A stretch of DNA of 64,000 nucleotides from contig OZ244877.1 in assembly GCA_965221145.1 (NCBI GenBank), positions 3,224,001 through 3,288,000 of the forward strand, in the 5' to 3' direction. Below the pieces are notes generated by a model, which saw nothing but the letters and a program-made list of their open reading frames with translations, had not been told where the DNA came from and searched no databases. Of the stretch, positions 8,300-15,945 are shown piece after piece; within the stretch, counting starts at the first letter, position 1, and the number at the start of each line of letters is the position of its first letter. This DNA comes from Bin5 sp965221145. Lineage in GTDB: Bacteria > Chloroflexota > Anaerolineae > Caldilineales > Caldilineaceae. The position numbers were made by a program, and so were the translations under genes.

Positions 8300-10645
8300 T
8301 CAGGAATTGCGTTCAGATTGCCACGGCATGTCGTCCTGCTGGGCCAGGATGAGCCACACCAGCCTGATTTCGTCGTAAGGGTAGTCGTCCCCGAGGATCT
8401 CTTTGACCGAATAGGAGACCTTTGACAGGAGTGTGCCGTCAGTTTTTTCAAAGGCCGCCCTGATTTTCTCGAAACGCTCCTGCGGCGGCATCAGCGGTCG
8501 GAGGTCGATCTGTTCATCTGATCGGATCAGTCGCTCCAAATGGTTCAAGATGGTGCTCATTTTAAGGCCGCGCTGTTGCGCGACCTCGTCAATGGTCATG
8601 CCTTGTTTAAGCAACTGTTTTGTCTGGTCGTAAGTCGAGCCTATGAGGATCTCTTCCGTTAGACCGAGCTTTTTCAGACGCGACCGAATTGCTCCTCGAT
8701 TTCGTCCAAAATATTTCGCCAAGTCGGCCACACCTGTCCCAGACGTGTACATTTCTTTCAACTGATTGTCGTCCGTGGGCGACCACTTTTCGTACGCTTT
8801 GGGGTGGTCACGGCGTTTCTCATCCAAACTGTAGGCAGGCTTTGCGCGCTCCTCCAGGCCTTGCGAGCGGGCATGCTCGGAGATAACGGACAAGAACGAG
8901 TCGCCCAACTGCTCCAGTTTCACCGATCCCACCCCAGAAATGCGGGAGAGGCTCTCGCGGCTATGAGGCACGTAGAAGGCCATCTGCTGCAATGTGACAT
9001 CGCTGAAAATTACGTAAGGCGGGACATTTCTCTCCGCAGCCAACCTGCTTCGCAGACCGCGCAACTCCTCAAAGAGCGCTTGATCATAGTCCAGCGCAGC
9101 GCGGCTTGCAATTGACTCCTTCTCCTCCTCGCGTTTGGGTCTGGCGAGAGTCAACGTCTCGCGGTCTTTGAGAAATCTCCTCCCTGCTTCGGTCACGCCA
9201 AAGGTTGGGTAGTCCCGACTGTTCTTGTAGAGCAGACCCTCGGCGACCAGCAGGCCGGTGATCTCTTTGATTTCAGCGTCGGAGAAGTCTTTGACGATGC
9301 CATAGACGCTGAGATTGTTATGTTCCCACTGCCTTATGCTCTTTGTGTTTGCGCCGCGCAACACGCCGCTAACATGGTTGATCCCGAAGCGTTCGCGCGT
9401 GCGGATCACCGCCGAGAGGATCTTTTGCGCGATGATGGTGGCGTCGAACTCTTCTTTGGGCGTGAGACAGAAATCGCAGCCGCCGCAGTTTTCCTCGTGC
9501 CAAGCCTCGCCAAAGTAACCTAGAATGTACCTGCGCCTGCACGCCTGAAGCTGGCAGAATTCGACGACCTGCGTCAACTTCTCCTGGGCGTTGGCCCGCT
9601 CCGCCTCGTCCTCGATCTGATTGATAAAGAACTCCTGCTTCGCCGCGTCGCCATAGGAGTAGAAGAGGACGCACTCGCTGGGCAGGCCGTCACGTCCGGC
9701 GCGGCCCGTCTCCTGGTAGTAGCCCTCCAGCGACTTGGGCAGGTCATAATGAACAAGCAGGCGTATATTGGACTTGTCGATGCCCATGCCAAAGGCGATG
9801 GTCGCCACGATGATCGAGACATGATCGCGGATGAATCGCTCCTGGGTCTGACGGCGCACGTCGCCTGAAAGACCGGCGTGGTAGGGCTGCGCGTCGAAGC
9901 CGCGGTCGCGTAGGCGCCCGGCCAACTCTTCGGTATCTCTGCGGGACGTGCAGTAGATGATCGCGGATTCGCCCTTGCGCTTTTTCAGCAGCCCCGCAAG
10001 CGTGTCGAAGGTGTCGTTTCTCTTGGGGAGCACGCTATAGCTGAGATTGGCACGGTTGAAACTGGCGACGAACTGCTGCGGCTGGTTCAGATCCAATTGG
10101 TCAACGATGTCGCGGCGCACGCGCTCGGTGGCCGTGGCCGTCAACGCCAGGAAGGGGACGCCGGGCAGGCTACGCCGCAACTCGCCCAGCTTGCGATAGT
10201 CGGGGCGGAAGTCGTGTCCCCACACGGAGATGCAGTGCGCCTCGTCCACGGCCACAAGACTGACCTTGAGGCGGGCGAGAAAATACTGGAAGCCCGTTTG
10301 CGACAGCCTCTCCGGCGCGACGTACAGTATCTTCAGATCACCGCGTTGCGCCTGTGCCTGAATGCGGTTGATCTCAGAGTACGGGAGCGTGCTATTGATG
10401 AAGGCCGCGGCGATTCCGTTGGACTGCAGCGCGTCCACTTGGTCCTTCATGAGCGCGATCAGCGGTGAGACCACCAGCGTCAGCCCGCCGAGTCGCAGGG
10501 CTGGCAACTGATAGCACAGAGATTTGCCCCCGCCCGTCGGCATCAGAACGAGCGCATCCCTCCCCTCCAGCACGCTGGAGATGATCTCTTCCTGAAGCGG
10601 CAGAAAATCGTCATAGCCGAAGTATTTCTTTAGCAGGTCTTGCAT
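8300..10645 (-). CDS. recQ: ATP-dependent DNA helicase RecQ
   Basis: A 3'-5' helicase of about 781 aa that unwinds forks and recombination intermediates. Start set at 10645 (MQDLLKKYFGYDDF), where homology begins; AAGGACGAG lies upstream. The longer frame to 10741 runs into a mobile element. Domains: helicase core with Walker A (MPTGGGKSLCYQLPAL), DEAH (VDEAHCISVWGHDFRPDY) and motif VI (ETGRAGRDGLPS); a zinc-binding RQC segment with four Cys (CQLQAC, CGGCDFC); winged helix; HRDC domain (ELRGLRSRLAAERNVPPYVIFSD). The roughly 150-residue C-terminal extension contains a SANT/HTH-like segment (WSPTDDNQLKEMYTSG) and a second helix-turn-helix (MTIDEVAQQRGLKMSTI). Longer than the Escherichia coli protein (about 610 aa) because of this tail. 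Confidence 0.95.
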   Translation of the reverse strand: MQDLLKKYFGYDDFLPLQEEIISSVLEGRDALVLMPTGGGKSLCYQLPALRLGGLTLVVSPLIALMKDQVDALQSNGIAAAFINSTLPYSEINRIQAQAQRGDLKILYVAPERLSQTGFQYFLARLKVSLVAVDEAHCISVWGHDFRPDYRKLGELRRSLPGVPFLALTATATERVRRDIVDQLDLNQPQQFVASFNRANLSYSVLPKRNDTFDTLAGLLKKRKGESAIIYCTSRRDTEELAGRLRDRGFDAQPYHAGLSGDVRRQTQERFIRDHVSIIVATIAFGMGIDKSNIRLLVHYDLPKSLEGYYQETGRAGRDGLPSECVLFYSYGDAAKQEFFINQIEDEAERANAQEKLTQVVEFCQLQACRRRYILGYFGEAWHEENCGGCDFCLTPKEEFDATIIAQKILSAVIRTRERFGINHVSGVLRGANTKSIRQWEHNNLSVYGIVKDFSDAEIKEITGLLVAEGLLYKNSRDYPTFGVTEAGRRFLKDRETLTLARPKREEEKESIASRAALDYDQALFEELRGLRSRLAAERNVPPYVIFSDVTLQQMAFYVPHSRESLSRISGVGSVKLEQLGDSFLSVISEHARSQGLEERAKPAYSLDEKRRDHPKAYEKWSPTDDNQLKEMYTSGTGVADLAKYFGRNRGAIRSRLKKLGLTEEILIGSTYDQTKQLLKQGMTIDEVAQQRGLKMSTILNHLERLIRSDEQIDLRPLMPPQERFEKIRAAFEKTDGTLLSKVSYSVKEILGDDYPYDEIRLVWLILAQQDDMPWQSERNS

Positions 10646-10717
10646 GGGGATATGCTCGTCCTTTAGTAGATTGCGAACGCGTGGCGTTCGCAGGATTGTC
10701 AAGCCGATCACAGAACC

Positions 10718-11382
10718 GTGTGCATCCCAGATTTTCTGCATGGTTGCTCTGGGAACACGGGAGGCTTGTTGACGCTGGGAACGGAGGCGGTGGGTAGGGC
10801 CAGTTTTGACAGTTTTTTGTAATGGCGTTGGACGAAAGACAGTTCCGCCAAAAAATCTTCAAAATGCCAAGCGAAATTTCTTGCCGCGCCTCTGCCAGAG
10901 CGGGTTTTCCTGCACTGATAGAAGCCGTGTGTTGGATACGCTACCACTTCGTCATGTGAACGCTGGTGTTGAATGCGCTACCACTTCGTACTATGAGCGC
11001 GCATTGTTAGATACGCTACCGCTTCGCTATATGAGCGCGGGTTAGTTACGGTTTTGGTGTCATGATCTGTCGGGGAACCTGGTTGGCAGGGTCGATATTT
11101 TCTAAGATATAGAATTATTTAGTGTCCGCTTTGTCCGCTTTTACCCCCCCTTGGCCCAAAAGAAGCAGGAATTGCTTGAAATTCAGTGCGCTACCCCTTC
11201 GTTACATGAGCGGCGCATTGTTAGATTTGCTACCGCTTCGCGCGCCCAGAGGGCACCCGAGCGCCGGATTGCGGTATGGGGGGCTGGGCGCACGGCGGCG
11301 GCGTTCCCGATAGTGGAAGAGTGTAGCACAGATGAGCGAATCGGACAAGTCGGGGTGACGCACAATAGATTGGGATGCACCC
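10718..11382 (+). mobile_element. Non-autonomous repeat element, copy A (665 bp)
   Basis: Starts GTGTGCATCCCA (10718-10729) and ends TGGGATGCACCC (11371-11382), a near-perfect 12-bp terminal inverted repeat. It aligns over most of its length with copy B (37077-37672). Shared blocks include CAGTTTTGACAGTTTTTTGT, GCCAAAAAATCTTCAAAATG, ATGATCTGTCGG, GTCCGCTTT repeats before a C-run, AAAAGAAGCAGGAATTG, and ATTGCGGTATGGGGGGCTGG. No target duplication is visible for this copy. It fills most of the 745-bp gap between recQ and the gene ending at 11391. Short frames within it do not look like genes. Confidence 0.8.
10929..11044 (+). repeat. Tandem ~38-bp units inside element copy A
   Basis: Three imperfect units of the pattern GTTGGATRCGCTACCRCTTCG followed by TACTATGAGCGCG start near 10929, 10966 and 11005. 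A fourth, more divergent pair lies at 11185-11245. Copy B has two units at the same place. The units are adjacent, without unique spacers, so this is not a CRISPR. Confidence 0.75.
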
Positions 11383-11390
11383 ACCGGCCC

Positions 11391-12416
11391 CTACTCCCAC
11401 GGTTTGAGCAGAACTTTCGCGCACTGTCCGCTTGCCTGAAGTTCCCAGGCGTCAGCCACGCGCTGCAGGGGGAATCGGTGGGTGATGATCCTGTCGAGCT
11501 TGTCGGTATTGGCAGCGATCACGCGCAGAATCTGAGGGATATCGGCGAAGTTGTAGTGCCAGGAACCGTGCAGACTCAGCCCTTTGCGTATCATATCGGT
11601 GCTGACCTGAATCGGCGTGGCGTCCTGGCCGCTTTCGCCGACGAAACTGACTGTGCCTTTGCGGCGGGTCACGTCGATGCAGAAGCGATGGGCGGCGACA
11701 ACGCCTGAGCAGTCTATGCTGTGATCCACGCCGCGGCCGTCCCTTGTCAGCGCCAACGCCCTTTGCAGCGCGTCCGGGTCGGTCGGGTCGATGACGTCGA
11801 CCGCGCCCAATTCAAGAGCCTTCGCAGCCCGGTACTTGTTGGTGTCGACGCCAATCACCCTGGCTCCGCGATGCGTGCCGTTGATGACGCCGCCGAGGCC
11901 CACCGGCCCCAGTCCGGTGATCAGCAGCGTGTCGTCCGGGTCTAACCCTGCTCTCTGCACCGCGCCAAAAGTCGGACCCAGCCCGCAGCATGCCATGGAC
12001 GCGTGGTCATAGGAAACCTCATCGGGGATCGGCACCAGCAGCCAGTCCTGTTTGAGCATGAACTGCGCCATTGTCGCTCGACCCTCATCGGCGCCCGACT
12101 GCGGCGGGGGCGTGACCGTGTCCTGGCAGTGGATGTATTCACCGTCCAGACAGAGTTCGCACTGTCCGCAGGGCGTCTGCGGCATCACCACTACCCGATC
12201 CCCCACTTTGACGCGGCAGGGCTGCGCCACTACGACGACTTCTCCTGCCGCTTCATGGCCCAGATAGGGCGCATCCCTGCCGGCGACGTATGTTTTGAAT
12301 TCGGTACACATGGGCGCGGTATGGATCTTGACGACGACCCAATTTTCTCCGGCCTCGGGGTCAGGCGCGTCAACGACGCCACCCTGCCGCGGGCCGAACA
12401 CTGCTGCTTTCTTCAT
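11391..12416 (-). CDS. Zinc-dependent medium-chain alcohol/polyol dehydrogenase
   Basis: A 341-aa MDR-family NAD(P)-dependent dehydrogenase. Catalytic zinc ligands are Cys in APMCTEFKTY and His-Glu in LGHEAAGE. The structural zinc lobe shows four Cys in CGQCELCLDGEYIHC. The Rossmann motif is GLGPVGLGGV with acidic residue in VIGVDTNK. The neighbour upstream (12472-13611) is an enolase-superfamily sugar-acid dehydratase in the same direction, 55 bp away, so both probably belong to one sugar or sugar-acid degradation operon. The substrate could be a sugar alcohol or an aldonate; not resolvable here. Confidence 0.9.
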   Translation of the reverse strand: MKKAAVFGPRQGGVVDAPDPEAGENWVVVKIHTAPMCTEFKTYVAGRDAPYLGHEAAGEVVVVAQPCRVKVGDRVVVMPQTPCGQCELCLDGEYIHCQDTVTPPPQSGADEGRATMAQFMLKQDWLLVPIPDEVSYDHASMACCGLGPTFGAVQRAGLDPDDTLLITGLGPVGLGGVINGTHRGARVIGVDTNKYRAAKALELGAVDVIDPTDPDALQRALALTRDGRGVDHSIDCSGVVAAHRFCIDVTRRKGTVSFVGESGQDATPIQVSTDMIRKGLSLHGSWHYNFADIPQILRVIAANTDKLDRIITHRFPLQRVADAWELQASGQCAKVLLKPWE

Positions 12417-12471
12417 ACTTCACGTCCCTTCACGATAGTATTGAATGCCGGTAATGGATTCCGCGCATTTC

Positions 12472-13611
12472 CTACCAGTTGGTAAACGATCCGTCGAAGC
12501 GGCGCAGTTGCGGAATCTCACGCCTCTGGGACGGCGAACGGCTGGCCGTCTCCCTGTCGAACTCGATTCCTAGGCCAGGCAGGTCTGTCGGCAGCATGTA
12601 GCCGTCCTCCCAGTGTGGCTGCATTGGCACGATGTCGGGCAGCGTTTCGCCCGGTTTGCGGGGCTGCTCCTGCACGCCGAAGTTGGAGGTCGCCAGATTC
12701 ATCTGCAAACAGGCCGCAGACGAGACCGGGCCGAGCGGGTTATGCACTACCAACTTGATGTAGTGGGTCTCACACCATCCGGCGATCTTGCGCGCTTCGG
12801 TGAAACCGCCGGCAATGCACATATCGACGCGGGCATAGTCGATCCACTCCTCCTCGATCAACTGGCGGAACTCCCACTTGGAGGAAAACTGTTCGCCCGC
12901 GGCCAATGGCACGTGTGTGCGCGGCCGCAACGTCTTGAAGGAGTCGGGATTCTCGCAACGCAGCGGATCTTCGATGAAGAAGGGCGCATACTGTTCAACT
13001 TCGCGGCACAGCCAGATGACATCGGGCAGATCCAGCCGTGTATGGACATCGAAGCAGATGTCGATCTCGTCACCGACCGCCTCGCGCACGGCCTCAAACT
13101 GTCGCAACGCGGTGCGCACAGCGTCGCGCGGCTCCAGGATATGGCCGTCCTGGGGCAGTCCCCAGCGCACAAACTTCCAGCCCTGCTCCTTCGTCTCCAG
13201 GCAGCTGTCAACCAACGGCCCCACATGCTTCGAGTCGGTCTGATTGTGGGGATAACAGACGACCTTGTCCCGCACTCTGCCGCCAAGCAGTTCATAGATC
13301 GGCACGCCCAGCGCCTTGCCTTTGATGTCCCACAGAGCGATGTCGATGGCGGAGATGGCTGAACTCAGTACGCGCTGCGCCGGGAAAAAGCCGCCGCGAA
13401 ACATAAGCTGCCAGAGGTGCTCGATGCGGAACGGATCCTGGCCCACGAGTACCTCTTTGAAATGCTGTATTGCGCCGATCACCGCATCTTCGCGGCTGGT
13501 CAGACCGGACTCCCCCACGCCGTGGATGCCTTCATCAGTGTCGACCACGACGAAGAGAAAGTTGCGATGCCCGGCCCAGACAGGGTAGGCGGTAATGTCG
13601 GTGATTTTCAT
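12472..13611 (-). CDS. Enolase-superfamily sugar-acid dehydratase (DgoD/mandelate racemase type)
   Basis: A 379-aa member of the mandelate-racemase/muconate-lactonizing group. The N-terminal capping domain (residues 1-120) precedes the TIM barrel. Metal and catalytic residues seen: Asp in CFDVHTRLD (with His two residues on, as in galactonate dehydratase), Glu in FIEDPLRCENP, Glu in LAAGEQFSSKW, and the general base His in VVHNPLGPVSSAA. The His after the first metal ligand and the HNP motif favour an acid-sugar dehydratase over a racemase. Product is expected to be a 2-keto-3-deoxy acid. Likely co-transcribed with the dehydrogenase downstream. Exact sugar acid unknown. Confidence 0.85.
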   Translation of the reverse strand: MKITDITAYPVWAGHRNFLFVVVDTDEGIHGVGESGLTSREDAVIGAIQHFKEVLVGQDPFRIEHLWQLMFRGGFFPAQRVLSSAISAIDIALWDIKGKALGVPIYELLGGRVRDKVVCYPHNQTDSKHVGPLVDSCLETKEQGWKFVRWGLPQDGHILEPRDAVRTALRQFEAVREAVGDEIDICFDVHTRLDLPDVIWLCREVEQYAPFFIEDPLRCENPDSFKTLRPRTHVPLAAGEQFSSKWEFRQLIEEEWIDYARVDMCIAGGFTEARKIAGWCETHYIKLVVHNPLGPVSSAACLQMNLATSNFGVQEQPRKPGETLPDIVPMQPHWEDGYMLPTDLPGLGIEFDRETASRSPSQRREIPQLRRFDGSFTNW

Positions 13612-13902
13612 TGAACGCTCCTCGGAGTTGTTGACAGAGTCAGTCGGCGGTCAAGGCTGGGCGGACCTGGCTGAATAGCTGTTTTCGCTACGCAGAGTGG
13701 GAATCCACATCGGGTCGCGCCCCGGCTCCAGGAACGATGGCGGAGGCCGAGCAGGACAATGCTTGGCGGAATACACGCCCTGCGGATCACCTATCAAAGC
13801 CTACAAGCAAGTGGCGATCTGCGCAAGCTGATTCCCCTAAGAACGGACAGGAACTACCTGCTGAAGCGGGGGATGCAATCGATCATCAAGGACATTCGCT
13901 TA

Positions 13903-13931
13903 TTGCAGTTCGGGCCAGGATTCCGTATGAT
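13903..13931 (+). promoter_or_regulatory. Sigma70-type promoter for the 13972 gene
   Basis: TTGCAG (13903-13908) and TATGAT (13926-13931) with a 17-bp spacer place transcription start near 13938, leaving a short leader with GGAGG before the ATG. The rest of the 13612-13971 spacer shows no supported gene, although one frame is open from 13759. Confidence 0.5.
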
Positions 13932-13971
13932 TGTCCCAGACACGAAGACATCAGAGTTGTGGAGGATTTCG

Positions 13972-15021
13972 ATGCAAGCGCTCGTCTGGACTGCACCGGA
14001 AAAGATGGAGATGCAGGAACAACCTGATCCAACGCCGACTGCCGGGGAATTGGTGATCGGCGTCGCCTATGCCGGAATCTGCGGCTCCGAATTGAGCGGC
14101 TATCTGGGCCACAACGCCCTGCGCACGCCGCCGCTGGTGATGGGGCATGAGTTCGCCGGCGAGATCGTGGATGTAGGCAGCGGGGTGACCGGCTTTGCAA
14201 TCGGCGATGCGGTAACGGCCAACCCGCTCACCTACTGCGGACTGTGCCGCACCTGCCGCATGGGGCTGACCCAGCTCTGCCCTGAAAGGCGGCTTGTGGG
14301 CGCGCACCGGCCCGGCGCATTCGCCGAATATGTCAGCATCCCCGCCTTTCTGGCCCATAAACTGCCGGAAGGGATGTCGCTTCGCATAGGGGCGCTGACC
14401 GAACCGGTGGGCGTGGGCGTGCGGATCGGAAAGTTGGCCGGAGACGTGGCCGGGGAATCGGCGCTGATCATCGGCGCCGGGCCGATCGGGCTTCTCGCAT
14501 TGCAGGCGCTGAAATTGGCCGGTGCGGAGCGGGTGTTCATCGCCGATCTCGATCCGGAGCGGCTGGCGATGGGCGGCGCGCTCGGCGGCATCACCATTTC
14601 GTCGCCTTCGCCAGGCCCCGGCGCAACCGACCAGGGGGCCGACGTGGTCGAAATCGTCAAGGATGCCACGGCCGGTGACGGCGTGGCCGTCTCTATCGAC
14701 GCAGTGGGAACAGGCGGAACGCGTAGCCAGTGTGTGGCTGCAACCCGCAACGCAGGCACGCTCGTCCTCTCCGGCCTGCACGAGGAGACCAGCCCCATGC
14801 CCGCCGCGGCCATCATCCGCCAGGAGTTGACTGTGCGCGGCAGCTTTGCCTACGGGGCGGCCGACTTCGCGCTCGGTCTGGAGCAGCTCCACGCCGACCT
14901 CTACCGCCTGGACCCGTGGATCGTCGAAGCGCCTCTCGCCGAAGGCGGCAACTGGTTTCACCGCCTCGTCCACAGCCCCGGTAACGTCTCGAAGGTGCTA
15001 CTGGCGCCGGACCTGGAGTGA
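13972..15021 (+). CDS. Zinc-dependent medium-chain dehydrogenase (sorbitol/threonine dehydrogenase-like)
   Basis: A 349-aa MDR enzyme. Start at 13972 (MQALVWTAPEKMEM) follows TGGAGGATTTCG; the frame extends upstream to 13759 but that part does not resemble the family. Catalytic zinc: Cys in AGICGSELSGY and His-Glu in MGHEFAGE. Structural zinc: CGLCRTCRMGLTQLC. NAD-binding GAGPIGLLALQ with Asp in FIADLDPERL. A short low-complexity insert (ISSPSPGPGATDQG) lies in the cofactor domain. Likely oxidises a polyol or amino alcohol. Transcribed divergently from the dehydratase at 12472-13611, which fits a shared catabolic theme. Confidence 0.88.
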   Translation: MQALVWTAPEKMEMQEQPDPTPTAGELVIGVAYAGICGSELSGYLGHNALRTPPLVMGHEFAGEIVDVGSGVTGFAIGDAVTANPLTYCGLCRTCRMGLTQLCPERRLVGAHRPGAFAEYVSIPAFLAHKLPEGMSLRIGALTEPVGVGVRIGKLAGDVAGESALIIGAGPIGLLALQALKLAGAERVFIADLDPERLAMGGALGGITISSPSPGPGATDQGADVVEIVKDATAGDGVAVSIDAVGTGGTRSQCVAATRNAGTLVLSGLHEETSPMPAAAIIRQELTVRGSFAYGAADFALGLEQLHADLYRLDPWIVEAPLAEGGNWFHRLVHSPGNVSKVLLAPDLE

Positions 15022-15042
15022 ATCGCTAAAGGATAAGATTCG

Positions 15043-15372
15043 ATGGCGAAACCTGCGACGACAGATTTCAAGCAGATGGCTGAAATCACCTTAAATGACA
15101 GCGGCACACCGGTCATTGCCGCGGCCAACTTCAAGGTCCAGCAGATCGCTTTGGACTATCTGGAGTTTGGAAATGATGTCGTTGAGATTCAGAAACAGCA
15201 TCCATTTCTGACTGAAGCCCAGATTAAAGCGGCGATCTCATACTACCTGGCTCACAAAGAGTTATTCGACGCCAAAATCGAAGAGAGCGTATCTCAGTAC
15301 GATGAGCTACGCGCTGCTTCGCCTGACTCCCCGATCCGTAAGAAGTTACGGGCACGGCGGGAAACACGTTGA
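15043..15372 (+). CDS. DUF433-type antitoxin
   Basis: A small acidic 109-aa protein directly upstream of, and overlapping, a DUF5615 PIN-like gene. The segment LDYLEFGNDVVEIQKQHPFLTEAQIKAAISYYLAHKELFDAKIEE is the DUF433 helix-turn-helix-like core, here with an N-terminal beta segment (VIAAANFKVQQI). DUF433 proteins are the usual antitoxin partners of DUF5615 proteins and are thought to bind operator DNA and the toxin. The stop TGA overlaps the TTG start of the next gene, implying translational coupling. Confidence 0.8.
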   Translation: MAKPATTDFKQMAEITLNDSGTPVIAAANFKVQQIALDYLEFGNDVVEIQKQHPFLTEAQIKAAISYYLAHKELFDAKIEESVSQYDELRAASPDSPIRKKLRARRETR

Positions 15373-15716
15373 GCCTGGCACTGTACATGGATCATCACGT
15401 ACATAGTGCAGTAACTGACGGGCTTCGCAGGCGGGGCGTAACCGTACTCACCGCAGCAGAAGATGGCGCCACCAAGTTTGAAGACGAACGGCTTTTGAGG
15501 CGGGCGACAGAATTGGGCCTTGTTCTCTTCAGCCAAGATTCAGATCTTCTGACTTTGGCCGCGATGTTTCAACGGCAAGGTATTGAGTTTGCCGGTCTGT
15601 TCTATGTGTATCAACCGCGGCTATCCGTCGGCCAAGTGATAGAGGAGTTGGAAATCGCGGCCAAAGCGCTCAATCCAGAAGAGATGGAGAACCGAATTGA
15701 ACTCCTCCCTCTGTAG
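15369..15716 (+). CDS. DUF5615 PIN-like toxin
   Basis: A 115-aa single-domain protein starting at TTG (15369), which overlaps the upstream stop in TTGA. PIN-like acidic residues are visible: Asp8 in LYMDHHV, Glu38-Asp39 in KFEDERLLRRA, and Asp57/Asp59 in FSQDSDLL, consistent with a metal-dependent ribonuclease fold. It is expected to be the toxin of a VapBC-like pair with the 15043 gene. Predicted cytoplasmic. The fold and pairing are known; toxicity of this member is inferred. Confidence 0.82.
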   Translation: MSLALYMDHHVHSAVTDGLRRRGVTVLTAAEDGATKFEDERLLRRATELGLVLFSQDSDLLTLAAMFQRQGIEFAGLFYVYQPRLSVGQVIEELEIAAKALNPEEMENRIELLPL

Positions 15717-15728
15717 CGTTGCAGTTTG

Positions 15729-15745
15729 ACTCTTCAAAGAGTTTT
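15729..15745 (+). terminator. Weak hairpin with T-run after the TA pair
   Basis: ACTCTT-CA-AAGAGT followed by TTT, starting 13 bp after the toxin stop. The stem is only six base pairs with a two-base loop, so it is at best a weak terminator. The following 200 bp to 15945 carry no gene. Confidence 0.3.
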
Positions 15746-15945
15746 CCACAGAACTCTAATACGACAACCGCAGTTCCGTGAATAGTGACTACCCGGCAAT
15801 AAAGAAGGCAGAAAACTGAACGAACAGCCTCAATTTATGCCATCTCGGCGCCAGGTTTTTTCTCTTTTTCTTCTGTCCACCGAAAACGCGGTTGTAGTAC
15901 TAACTTCCTCATACACTCTAAACAACACACTCTTGGAGGCTCGCC

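Noticed and set aside
10929..11044. Possible CRISPR array in element copy A
   Set aside because: Units are contiguous, imperfect and only three, without spacers; the same units occur in copy B inside a mobile element.
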